Source: a virus. From it: DNA of 21,874 nucleotides. The position numbers were made by a program, and so were the translations under genes. This document shows, piece by piece, positions 15,008 through 20,669 of this stretch. Position 1 is the stretch's first letter; each line of letters begins with the position of its first letter. The DNA is taken from positions 1 through 21,874 of the IMG/VR virus record IMGVR_UViG_3300023240_000136; one strand, given 5' to 3'. Below the pieces are notes generated by a model. The model was not told the origin of the DNA. It ran no database searches and saw only the letters and a program-made list of their open reading frames with translations.

Positions 15008-15118
15008 CAAATTAGATTCAGCATCCCACTTAAATCTAATCCACCACCTTCTATTCCAAAAGTCTTGGTGTCTTTGCCAACCTTTTTTGTATAGTTGCCC
15101 CCATTTTCTTTTGGTCAT
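15002..15118 (-). CDS. 38-residue Trp-rich basic protein, cassette cargo
   Basis: A very small protein with six Trp among 38 residues (KWGQLYKKGWQRHQDFWNRR and the following WW) and many Lys and Arg. No family is recognised. The ATG at 15118 is preceded at about 8 bases by AAGGAG, a Shine-Dalgarno-like site unusual among the A-rich start regions here. A longer start at 15160 (52 residues) would begin within the cassette boundary box. The stop codon lies in the R'' box of attC-like site A. Trp- and Arg-rich peptides can act on membranes or nucleic acids, but this is speculation. Confidence 0.55.
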   Translation of the reverse strand: MTKRKWGQLYKKGWQRHQDFWNRRWWIRFKWDAESNLP

Positions 15119-15156
15119 TTGTACTTCTCCTTTTGATTGTATTATTTCAGAACTTG

Positions 15157-15163
15157 CCATAAC
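15157..15163 (-). other. 5' boundary box of cassette 1 (GTTATGG)
   Basis: GTTATGG on the minus strand is the exact reverse complement of the R'' box CCATAAC of site A. The expected crossover is between G15163 and T15162. Sequence upstream does not form a clear attC fold, so this likely marks the junction with the original phage sequence. Confidence 0.6.
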
Positions 15164-15202
15164 ATTATTTAAAAATCATTAAAACGCTTTTTACATTTAG
15201 CA

Positions 15203-15349
15203 TTACCCTTTAGACATTCTAATCGCTTTCCTCTCCATCTTTGGCGGGCCTTTCTTTCCAGCCTTGTAAATGTCACCGCAGCTTCTTGAAGAAGCGCACG
15301 AGGTGAGCATAAAACTAGCTAGGAATATTATTGTCAATATTTTTTTCAT
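15203..15349 (-). CDS. Small predicted lipoprotein
   Basis: A 48-residue precursor starting MKKILTIIFLASFMLTSC. It has a basic n-region, a hydrophobic core and a LTSC lipobox with Cys18, followed by ASS, so it should be lipid-modified by signal peptidase II processing. The mature part is about 31 residues, basic, with one further Cys (RSCGD). Its start lies 35 bases inside the end of the DUF6633-like gene, making it part of the replication operon. Phage lipoproteins of this type are sometimes involved in superinfection exclusion or lysis control (Rz1-like), but neither can be concluded. Confidence 0.7.
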   Translation of the reverse strand: MKKILTIIFLASFMLTSCASSRSCGDIYKAGKKGPPKMERKAIRMSKG

Positions 15350-15908
15350 CTTTCTTTTCTTTTAAGTATTGGTACTTAATTTCATTATACGTAGCGTTTG
15401 AAAATTGGTTGCCTTTTTTATTCAGTTCCTTTTGAGTTTCAATATATTCTTTGCCTTTTCGGTAAAAATCTTCAGCATCAAAATCATTATCTTTTTCGAC
15501 TAGGTTCTGTTTTATCTTTTCGTGATTCTCTTTGGCTTGATACTTCCCATCTAAATATATTTGCATCCATTTTGAAATCAGTTCCAAGTTAAGCTTACCG
15601 TAAGAGTTAACACCGTACACACCTCTTCGGCCTTGCTTAAGGCATTCGATAATATCTTGAATAGATTCGTATTGATACATTTCAATCAAATCTTCGGTGA
15701 TAATCTTAATTGCGCTATCGCTTAGATTGATCTGCATAGCTTCGGACGCTTTGACTATTGCGCTTATTACTTGCGTTTGAACTGTCTTTTCGTTCCCCTC
15801 CCTTATCTGCATTAGCATTGGCTTCGCTTCGAGGTTATAAGCTATCGTAGTCAATGCCGTTGGCTTCCGCGAGTGCGCGCGCTCGATCGCCTTGGTTTCC
15901 TTTTCCAT
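15315..15908 (-). CDS. DUF6633-like protein, possible helicase-loading partner
   Basis: A 197-residue protein whose core SDSAIKIITEDLIEMYQYES and the following QGRRGVYGVNSYGKLNLELISKWMQIYLDG segment resembles the DUF6633 family found after the initiator gene in many Bacteroidetes phages and prophages. The N-terminus is basic and the C-terminal third is Lys/Asp-rich and probably disordered. Its place after an O-like initiator, with a 74-base overlap, parallels lambda P, so recruitment of host DnaB helicase is a reasonable inference. No phage helicase gene is in the window. Confidence 0.65.
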   Translation of the reverse strand: MEKETKAIERAHSRKPTALTTIAYNLEAKPMLMQIREGNEKTVQTQVISAIVKASEAMQINLSDSAIKIITEDLIEMYQYESIQDIIECLKQGRRGVYGVNSYGKLNLELISKWMQIYLDGKYQAKENHEKIKQNLVEKDNDFDAEDFYRKGKEYIETQKELNKKGNQFSNATYNEIKYQYLKEKKDEKNIDNNIPS

Positions 15909-16560
15909 TGTTATCTTTTTGAGTGAAGAACCCTTTCCATCCGTTTGAAATTGATTCGTGAATAATTTTAATAGCAGTTAATTCGGTTGCGTTTGAAAGT
16001 TCGGAAAGTTTAGCTAAAGCCGCTTGTTCGCTTACCTGGCTTTTGTAATTAAATTTATGATCTGCCTTTTTGTATTCCTTCCAAATGTTCCATTGACTAA
16101 AAAATTCATTTGAATCAAAAGGCAAAACTACCTCTTGTTTATTGTTAATTGGTTTATTGTTTATTGTTATTTGTTTATCTATACTATCATTGCTTTCACT
16201 AGTGCTTTCACTTTGCTTTGTACCGTGCTTTATCAATGCTTTATCAAGTGCTTTATCAAGTGCTTTGTTAATATTTGATAGGGCAATGATGTTTGCTGAG
16301 TATTGATTCTTTGACCGTTCAATCATTTCAAATGCACCCCATCGAACTAAGTCGTTAAGGGTATTTATGTAGGTGTTATATGACTTTATTCCTATTGCCT
16401 CCATTGCCATAGTAGTAGGAAAACCAAATTTCTTTTTCCATCCTAAACGGTTGCAATGCTCAATGGCAAAGAAATATAAAGCCGTATGATTTGGCTTGAT
16501 CTTTTCTGGATTTTCAAAGCAGAAGTCAAACCATGATCTTGAGAGTTCGTAACTATTCAT
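15835..16560 (-). CDS. Replication initiator, lambda O-like, with internal origin
   Basis: A 241-residue protein. Residues 1-95 form a winged-helix DNA-binding domain (HTALYFFAIEHCNRLGW, then KSYNTYINTLNDLVRWGAF). Residues 94-141 are a low-complexity linker encoded by the repeat array and AT tract. Residues 145-225 carry the EFFSQWNIWKEYKKADHKFNYK and NGWKGFF sequences typical of initiators in Bacteroidetes phages. It should bind the repeats in its own gene, melt the origin and recruit partners. The ATG at 16560 is chosen since the GTG at 16605 would put translation through the structured leader. It starts the leftward replication operon. Confidence 0.85.
   Translation of the reverse strand: MNSYELSRSWFDFCFENPEKIKPNHTALYFFAIEHCNRLGWKKKFGFPTTMAMEAIGIKSYNTYINTLNDLVRWGAFEMIERSKNQYSANIIALSNINKALDKALDKALIKHGTKQSESTSESNDSIDKQITINNKPINNKQEVVLPFDSNEFFSQWNIWKEYKKADHKFNYKSQVSEQAALAKLSELSNATELTAIKIIHESISNGWKGFFTQKDNNGKGNQGDRARALAEANGIDYDSL
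16137..16272. repeat. Probable replication origin: iterons plus AT-rich tract
   Basis: Seven TGCTTT cores start at 16191, 16203, 16214, 16226, 16237, 16249 and 16261, spaced 11-12 bp, close to one helical turn. The four rightmost extend to the longer unit TGCTTTATCAAG or a close variant. Beside them, 16137-16190 is strongly AT-rich with repeated TTTATTG, a likely melting region. This is the layout of lambdoid origins inside the initiator gene. Confidence 0.75.
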
Positions 16561-16580
16561 GGCATTTATTAAAATAAAAT

Positions 16581-16657
16581 AGGCGTACAAATCCGACCCT
16601 CTCACCTGTCATCATTGTACGCCTACACGTTTCTTTATCGCTCTATACCGTGAGAGG
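16581..16657 (-). promoter_or_regulatory. Structured leader of the initiator mRNA, possible pseudoknot
   Basis: On the minus-strand transcript four arms occur in the order CCTCTCAC (16657-16650), AGGCGTACAA (16624-16615), GTGAGAGG (16605-16598), TTGTACGCCT (16590-16581). Arms 1 and 3 pair over 8 bp and arms 2 and 4 over 10 bp, both perfectly. This interleaved order is that of an H-type pseudoknot, ending 20 bases before the ATG at 16560. It could be a translational operator, attenuator or small riboswitch-like element. Confidence 0.5.
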
Positions 16658-16666
16658 CAGCGAATA

Positions 16667-16697
16667 CAAATATAACCTTTTCCATCGGTTATCTAAA
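16667..16697 (-). promoter_or_regulatory. Leftward promoter of the replication operon
   Basis: On the minus strand TATATTTG (16674 to 16667) matches the TAnnTTTG box exactly. TTTA (16697 to 16694) lies 19 bases upstream as a near match to the -33 TTTG. Transcription would start near 16660, directly before the first arm of the leader structure. An AACCTTTT motif (16674-16681) lies in the spacer. Confidence 0.6.
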
Positions 16698-16832
16698 TAC
16701 AAAGGCAAATGTTTTATCAATCCATTTTATTAACTTAGTTCGCAGTATGCGCGTTAACAGATTGCCTTTACGTTTATGTTTGCTGTTTGGTTTCAGATTT
16801 TGAAAGTGCTTCGATTCGTGTCTTGGTCTCAT
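16689..16832 (-). CDS. Possible 47-residue basic protein
   Basis: An uninterrupted ATG frame in the control region encoding a strongly basic protein (MRPRHESKHFQNLKPNSKHK, later KLIKWIDKTFAFVFR). An A-rich stretch precedes the ATG, as at other starts here. No promoter was found above it on the minus strand, and the rightward TATATTTG promoter overlaps its 5' end, so it may be spurious. No homologue is recognised. Confidence 0.35.
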   Translation of the reverse strand: MRPRHESKHFQNLKPNSKHKRKGNLLTRILRTKLIKWIDKTFAFVFR

Positions 16833-16845
16833 TTCTTTATATTTG
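16815..16845 (+). promoter_or_regulatory. Rightward promoter of the early operon
   Basis: TATATTTG at 16838-16845 matches the Bacteroidetes -7 box, with TTCG (16815-16818) 19 bases upstream as a near match to the -33 TTTG. Transcription would start near 16852 and give a leader of about 150 bases before the ATG at 17003. Confidence 0.6.
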
Positions 16846-16873
16846 GTTGCGGATGTTTACGAGATTAATATCG

Positions 16874-16894
16874 AAAAGGTTACAACCTTTTTTT
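16874..16894 (+). promoter_or_regulatory. Dyad AAAAGGTT/AACCTTTT with T-run
   Basis: AAAAGGTT (16874-16881) and AACCTTTT (16884-16891) form a tight dyad followed by more T residues. As RNA it is a weak terminator-like hairpin about 20 bases after the expected transcription start. As DNA it could be an operator. The AACCTTTT half recurs at 16674-16681 and 16971-16978. Confidence 0.4.
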
Positions 16895-16925
16895 ATTAGG
16901 TGCGTAATAGTAAGGGTGACGTAAG

Positions 16926-16969
16926 CTAAACGGGCGCGCTAGTGCCGTTTAGGTACTGTTATTTTTTTT
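16926..16969 (+). promoter_or_regulatory. Leader hairpin followed by T8
   Basis: CTAAACGG (16926-16933) pairs perfectly with CCGTTTAG (16945-16952) around an 11-base GC-rich loop. Eight T residues follow at 16962-16969 after a 9-base gap. It lies in the untranslated leader of the early operon and could slow or end transcription. Confidence 0.45.
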
Positions 16970-17002
16970 AAACCTTTTCAACTCATTCTCGTAAAGATAG
17001 CT

Positions 17003-17260
17003 ATGAACAATAAAGACAAACGATTCTATTCCGAAAACAGTAGCGTCACCGACAATATAGATTCGTGGCACGATGTTGACTGGATCAGCGAACAAGGCGA
17101 CCGCGACACGTTCGGCCAAGACTGCCAAGACTACACCATTCAAATGCTAGGACGAATCCAAGGCAGTGACGACTGGGTAACTGGGACTGCTACCTTTATC
17201 GAGCACGAAGAAGGCTTCTATCTTGACGAAGTTACCGATATTAAAGAGTATTCAATTTAA
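17003..17260 (+). CDS. First early gene, acidic protein of unknown function
   Basis: An 85-residue, strongly acidic protein (many Asp and Glu, few basic residues after the N-terminus) with Trp residues at DSWHDVDW and DDWVTG. The C-terminal half, TGTATFIEHEEGFYLDEVTD, suggests a small beta domain. It is the first gene of the rightward early operon after a 150-base leader. Small acidic early phage proteins can mimic DNA or block host factors, but I see no specific match, so no function is given. Confidence 0.7.
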   Translation: MNNKDKRFYSENSSVTDNIDSWHDVDWISEQGDRDTFGQDCQDYTIQMLGRIQGSDDWVTGTATFIEHEEGFYLDEVTDIKEYSI

Positions 17261-17270
17261 ACAAACACGA

Positions 17271-17744
17271 ATGAAAACACACATAAAGAAGCTGCGAAAC
17301 CCCAACTACATCGGTAGTTGGGACTTGATGGATGAGGATGGGATTATTAAGAACAAGATAGTAACCATTGAAGACGTTAAGAATGACACGGTATTTGATG
17401 GAAAAGGAGGTAGTGAAGAATGTACGGTGTTACATTTCTCAGGGATAAAGCCAATGATTTTAAATGCCACAAATATTAAAACCATTTGCAAAACATTAGA
17501 CACTCCATTTATTGAAGAATGGATTGGTAAGAAAATAGAACTTACCGTTAAGAAGATTAAAGCATTTGGAGAAATGCACGAAGCACTAAGAGTAGTGTCT
17601 AGCGACTTAGATATGAATCCTAGCCATCCGAAATGGAACGGGGCTAAGAAAGCTATTCAATCCAAAACCGTCACCGTAGACGCGATTAAAAAGATATACA
17701 ACTTAACAGAAGCAAACGAAAAACTACTAACAGATGCAAATTAA
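17271..17744 (+). CDS. OB-fold-like partner of the phage exonuclease
   Basis: A 157-residue protein. Its middle, LHFSGIKPMILNATNIKTIC and then WIGKKIELTVKKIKAFGEMHEALRV (in two parts, about 75-125), follows a pattern found in phage proteins next to YqaJ-type exonucleases. The strand-rich layout resembles an OB fold, so single-stranded DNA binding in recombination is likely but inferred. The ATG at 17271 is used since a TTG start at 17223 would overlap the previous gene by 38 bases. It overlaps the exonuclease gene by 11 bases. Confidence 0.65.
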   Translation: MKTHIKKLRNPNYIGSWDLMDEDGIIKNKIVTIEDVKNDTVFDGKGGSEECTVLHFSGIKPMILNATNIKTICKTLDTPFIEEWIGKKIELTVKKIKAFGEMHEALRVVSSDLDMNPSHPKWNGAKKAIQSKTVTVDAIKKIYNLTEANEKLLTDAN

Positions 17745-18471
17745 AGAATTTAGAATTAGGTGTTCGGCCATCGGCTTAATCATGGGTGAAATGGGATTGA
17801 CCGATAAACAAACAGAAAAGCTGGAAGAGTTAAATCTACGCTATACAAATGCTATTCTCGGAAAGGCTAAGCCCTTAACTGATAACATGGATGCTGAAAT
17901 GAAGGCCATGATAGTGAAGCGCGATAATGCGCAGCTACCACAAACTTGTAAAAGCTATTTACAGGAATGGATAAAGGAACAGGTTTACAATGAGCAAAAG
18001 CAAATCAAATCAAAGTACCTGACTAAAGGCATTGAAGTCGAAAACGCAGCAATCGACTACTATTCTGAAATAAACGATCTAGGATTTTTAGTTCCAAGCG
18101 ATGTTTTTTTTACTTCTGAATTTATACAGGGCACGCCTGACTTGATAGTAGGCGATACCGTCTACGACTTCAAGTCTTCTTGGGATTGCTTTACGTTTCC
18201 TTTATTTGAAACCGAAATAGATAAAGGCTACTGGTCACAACTGCAAGGGTACATGTTTCTGACTGAACGCAAAAAAGCAAGGCTAGTTTACACCCTCCAG
18301 AATACGCCCGAAGAACTAGTATTTGATACGTTCACGGATTACACTGATATTGATTCGAAATTTAGAATCAAAGAGTTTGCATTTAATTACGATAAGGAAT
18401 TTATCAAATCGGTAGAAGATCGCGTGAAGTTATGCCGCGTGTATATTGCCGATTTAATAACGAAGCTGTAA
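17734..18471 (+). CDS. YqaJ-like PD-(D/E)XK exonuclease
   Basis: This 245-residue nuclease should resect double-stranded DNA ends during phage recombination, like lambda Exo. The core is complete: KGIEVENAAIDYY (98-110) with the helix Glu, GTPDLIVG (133-140) with Asp136, DFKSSW (145-150) with Asp145 and Lys147, and WSQLQGYMFLT (167-177) with the conserved Gln-rich motif. Its ATG overlaps the OB-fold-like gene by 11 bases, and its stop overlaps the next start (TAATG). No Beta- or RecT-type annealing protein is clearly visible, so the OB-fold-like neighbour may serve as partner. Confidence 0.88.
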   Translation: MQIKEFRIRCSAIGLIMGEMGLTDKQTEKLEELNLRYTNAILGKAKPLTDNMDAEMKAMIVKRDNAQLPQTCKSYLQEWIKEQVYNEQKQIKSKYLTKGIEVENAAIDYYSEINDLGFLVPSDVFFTSEFIQGTPDLIVGDTVYDFKSSWDCFTFPLFETEIDKGYWSQLQGYMFLTERKKARLVYTLQNTPEELVFDTFTDYTDIDSKFRIKEFAFNYDKEFIKSVEDRVKLCRVYIADLITKL

Positions 18472-18650
18472 TGTTAGAAGAAATTGACAACATCAACGGT
18501 GTTATTTGCAAGCTTGAAAAGCAAGTAAATAACATTTACGCAACCAAAGAAAGGCAAAGCGCGTATAGTCAGATACGAATACTAAAACAAACACTTAACA
18601 GATTGGAACGGATGCAAATCTCTAGCGATCAAAAACAACTATTCCTATGA
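18471..18650 (+). CDS. Small coiled-coil protein
   Basis: A 59-residue helical protein with heptad-like Ile/Leu spacing (INGVICKLEKQVNNIY, then IRILKQTLNRLERM), probably a coiled coil that oligomerises. The ATG at 18471 overlaps the exonuclease stop (TAATG), and its own stop overlaps the next ATG. An alternative start at 18432 would lie within the exonuclease. Role unknown. Confidence 0.6.
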   Translation: MLEEIDNINGVICKLEKQVNNIYATKERQSAYSQIRILKQTLNRLERMQISSDQKQLFL

Positions 18651-18829
18651 GCGAATTTAAATCCTTACCAGAAACGCCAATAGAAAAGGCCGAGCACCAA
18701 GAGACTGATCTATTTTATAAATATCTATGCAAAGATAAAACAGTCGGACACATTGAAATTGACAGAACCAAAATCAAATACGCTCTGAATAATTACACTG
18801 TCGAGGTGACATTTAAGATTAAGCCATGA
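18647..18829 (+). CDS. 60-residue protein of unknown function
   Basis: A small protein with a charged N-terminal half (TPIEKAEHQETDLFYKYLCK) and a C-terminal strand pair (IKYALNNYTVEVTFKIKP). Four-base overlaps (ATGA) link it to genes on both sides. No family is recognised. Confidence 0.6.
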   Translation: MSEFKSLPETPIEKAEHQETDLFYKYLCKDKTVGHIEIDRTKIKYALNNYTVEVTFKIKP

Positions 18830-19056
18830 TTAAAAAAGCGCAAGAATTAGAGTTTATCTCATGGATTAAGCGAGACGGAAGTGGATCTGTCAAAGTTCCT
18901 AAAGATATGCTAGAAGATATATTGCAATGTAATGATAAGTTTCAGCTAAATAGATTGTCACTAAAGCATAACACCTACATAGCTAGCGGCTTTAATTCAT
19001 TTGTTGTAAAAATAATCGGAAAATCAAACAACCCAAACGGAAAACTAAACGTATAA
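18826..19056 (+). CDS. 76-residue protein of unknown function
   Basis: A small basic protein with a FISWIKRDGSGSVKVPKDMLED segment (about 10-31) followed by mixed strands and helices. There is no motif of known function. Coupled to the previous gene by an ATGA overlap, it is followed after 5 bases by the next. Confidence 0.6.
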   Translation: MIKKAQELEFISWIKRDGSGSVKVPKDMLEDILQCNDKFQLNRLSLKHNTYIASGFNSFVVKIIGKSNNPNGKLNV

Positions 19057-19061
19057 CAAGT

Positions 19062-19361
19062 ATGGAATTTGAAGACATAAAGAAAGCCCTATCCGAAAGC
19101 GATAACATTTGGGTAGATAGTAGAGACGTAGCCACAGGAAAATGCAAACGATTCTTAAATGCCGTAATGCACTCCGATAATTATAAGTTTGCGATATACA
19201 CTGAGATGGTAGAAGATGCCAACAGCACGCACGAAAACAAGTACATGAGCGGCTACGCTATCGAACACAAAGAAGTCACGGACGTTTGGGATGCAAAAGG
19301 AAAGATACACCTAACCGAAGAGACATTGAATGAATTAAGCAAACACATAAATATAAAGTAA
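19062..19361 (+). CDS. 99-residue protein of unknown function
   Basis: A mixed alpha/beta acidic protein with DVATGKCKRFLNAVM (about 22-36) and a C-terminal LTEETLNELSKH helix. No family is recognised. Its stop shares a base with the next ATG (TAATG), continuing the dense packing of the early operon. Confidence 0.62.
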   Translation: MEFEDIKKALSESDNIWVDSRDVATGKCKRFLNAVMHSDNYKFAIYTEMVEDANSTHENKYMSGYAIEHKEVTDVWDAKGKIHLTEETLNELSKHINIK

Positions 19362-19543
19362 TGGACGAGGACGAATTGAGAGAGGTTATATTTGATTTGC
19401 ATGACGGTATTAATATGGCTTATAGGTTCATTCAGCTAAATATGGAAGAGCCTAAGAACCGAACCATAAGCGAACTACTCTTATACAAGATGTTAAGAGC
19501 CGAAGAAGTAAATAGAGACAAACCAAAACCAAAAAAGAAATAA
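19361..19543 (+). CDS. 60-residue helical protein
   Basis: A short helical protein, acidic at the N-terminus (DEDELREVIFDLHDGINMAY) and ending in a Lys/Pro tail (KPKPKKK). One base separates it from the DUF3127 gene, so it may act with that protein. No motif is recognised. Confidence 0.6.
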   Translation: MDEDELREVIFDLHDGINMAYRFIQLNMEEPKNRTISELLLYKMLRAEEVNRDKPKPKKK

Positions 19544-19544
19544 T

Positions 19545-19898
19545 ATGAGCATCGAATTAACAGGAAAAGTAATCAAAGTTTTCCCGACTAATCACGTAAA
19601 TGATAAGTTTTGTAAAAGGGAATTTGTATTAGAGGTAGCTGACAACCCAACGTATCCAGAGACTATTATAATGGAAGTGATTCAAGACAAATGTGATAGC
19701 CTAGACCATATGAAGGTAGGCGACACCGTAACGGCTCACCTTAATCTAAAGGGTAGAAAGTGGCAGAAAGACGAATCAAGCGAAATTAGATACTTCAATA
19801 CTATTCAGTGCTGGAAGTTTGACAAGTCAGATCAAAGCGCACCGCCTCCGACAAGTAATCAAAGCTTCACGGACGAAGAAAAAGCCCCTTGGGAGTGA
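19545..19898 (+). CDS. DUF3127 single-stranded-DNA-binding-like protein
   Basis: A 117-residue protein with an OB-fold layout: MSIELTGKVIKVFPTNHVND starts strand 1, FVLEVADNPTYPETIIMEVI gives strands 2-3, and MKVGDTVTAHLNLKGRKW matches the D-x-V-x-V turn and basic strand of the DUF3127 family of Bacteroidetes. The tail is disordered, Gln/Pro/Ser-rich, and ends in acidic EEKAPWE, like the partner-binding tip of SSB proteins. It probably coats single-stranded DNA during phage replication and recombination. It is followed by a GTGA-overlapping zinc-finger gene. Confidence 0.8.
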   Translation: MSIELTGKVIKVFPTNHVNDKFCKREFVLEVADNPTYPETIIMEVIQDKCDSLDHMKVGDTVTAHLNLKGRKWQKDESSEIRYFNTIQCWKFDKSDQSAPPPTSNQSFTDEEKAPWE

Positions 19899-20146
19899 GT
19901 AGCGACTGGGCAACTAAGTACGTCATAGAGGAAAGTAAGGAGTGCGTAAGGTGCGAACTCCAGCAGCCTCTAAGGCGTTACGGGAAAAGAAGCAAAGTCT
20001 GCCACGATTGCAAAGCGAAGTACACACGTGAGCGCACTAAGCAGCTAATGGCCGACCCTGAGACTGCGAGGTTTCTAAAGGAAAAGCAACGGATAAGGAA
20101 CAAGAAACGGGACAGGCAAAAGAAGTGGGTAATTATTAATAAGTAA
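19895..20146 (+). CDS. Small zinc-finger protein
   Basis: An 83-residue protein with a CVRC...CHDC pair of Cys motifs (spaced about 15 residues), a likely zinc ribbon, followed by a long strongly basic helix (KYTRERTKQL and many Lys/Arg to the end) suited to nucleic-acid binding. The GTG at 19895 is chosen because it overlaps the SSB-like gene's stop (GTGA). A TTG two codons upstream is less likely. HNH endonucleases also have such ribbons, but no HNH catalytic residues are seen. Confidence 0.68.
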   Translation: MSSDWATKYVIEESKECVRCELQQPLRRYGKRSKVCHDCKAKYTRERTKQLMADPETARFLKEKQRIRNKKRDRQKKWVIINK

Positions 20147-20150
20147 TATT

Positions 20151-20351
20151 ATGTACATAGAAAATCATTACGATATAGGCGACATGGTTTATCTTCATAC
20201 AGATAACGATCAGTTGCAAAGATTTGTAACGGGTATACTTGTAAAGCCTAGCAGCTTAACATACGCTTTGAGTTGCGGATCTAATGAAAGCTGGCACTAT
20301 GATTTTGAAATTACCGTAGAGAAAAATGTGTTAAAAACAAGTGCTAACTAG
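20151..20351 (+). CDS. 66-residue conserved phage protein
   Basis: A beta-rich small protein (IGDMVYLHTDNDQLQRFVTG, then LTYALSCGSNESWHYDFEIT). To my recollection similar short proteins occur widely in Bacteroidetes phages without known function. It ends the first part of the early operon. The 100-base gap after it holds a hairpin. Confidence 0.65.
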   Translation: MYIENHYDIGDMVYLHTDNDQLQRFVTGILVKPSSLTYALSCGSNESWHYDFEITVEKNVLKTSAN

Positions 20352-20391
20352 TTATAATTTACCGACTGAATAATTTTAGTACCGCCCATAT

Positions 20392-20429
20392 AAATAAGCG
20401 CAACCAATAAAAAAGGATTGCGTTTATTT
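20392..20429 (+). terminator. Hairpin between early gene groups
   Basis: AAATAAGCGCAA (20392-20403) pairs with TTGCGTTTATTT (20418-20429), 12 bp with one G-T pair, around a 14-base A-rich loop. The descending arm ends in a T-rich run. It may be a partial terminator or processing site between 20351 and 20452. Confidence 0.5.
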
Positions 20430-20451
20430 GAATACACGAAACGAAAGAACT

Positions 20452-20667
20452 ATGAAAACTTATTTACAATCAATCGACAAGAAAACATCTAACGAAATTT
20501 TAAGACTAACCAAAAGACTTCAAGGTCTAACCATTGAGGCATTTGAGGTTTACGATGGTCAAGAGCATAATGCAGAAAGGGTAACATTTACAGATGCCGA
20601 GCAGGCCGCAGAGATGTATTTCCGTAGGTTTCAAGACGTTTTCGGAGTAATGACTTTTGATTATTAA
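20452..20667 (+). CDS. 71-residue protein of unknown function
   Basis: A mixed charged protein with two helices (SNEILRLTKRLQGLTIEAFE and EQAAEMYFRRFQDVF) around a short loop. No family is recognised. The ATG at 20452 follows an A-rich start region, and it ends 2 bases before the next ATG. Confidence 0.62.
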   Translation: MKTYLQSIDKKTSNEILRLTKRLQGLTIEAFEVYDGQEHNAERVTFTDAEQAAEMYFRRFQDVFGVMTFDY

Positions 20668-20669
20668 TA

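Larger units (their letters stand above)
14211..15162 (-). mobile_element. Two tandem integron-like gene cassettes
   Basis: Cassette 1 spans about 15162-14951 (Trp-rich gene plus attC-like site A). Cassette 2 spans about 14950-14211 (methyltransferase-like gene plus attC-like site B). In a true cassette the 5' boundary box is the reverse complement of the R'' box at its own 3' end. Both meet this: GTTATGG (15163-15157) with CCATAAC of site A, and GTTGTGC (14951-14945) with GCACAAC of site B. No full attC or attI is seen before cassette 1, so the pair looks inserted at a simple G/TT site in the phage. There is no integron integrase in the window. Confidence 0.72.

Noticed and set aside
15163-15240. 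A third attC site upstream of cassette 1
   Set aside because: TAAAAA/TTTTTA arms exist, but no R'' box of the expected form or proper spacing was found.
16606-16650. GTG start at 16605 for the initiator
   Set aside because: It adds 15 residues coded by the structured leader arms, and the protein family normally begins near the ATG at 16560.
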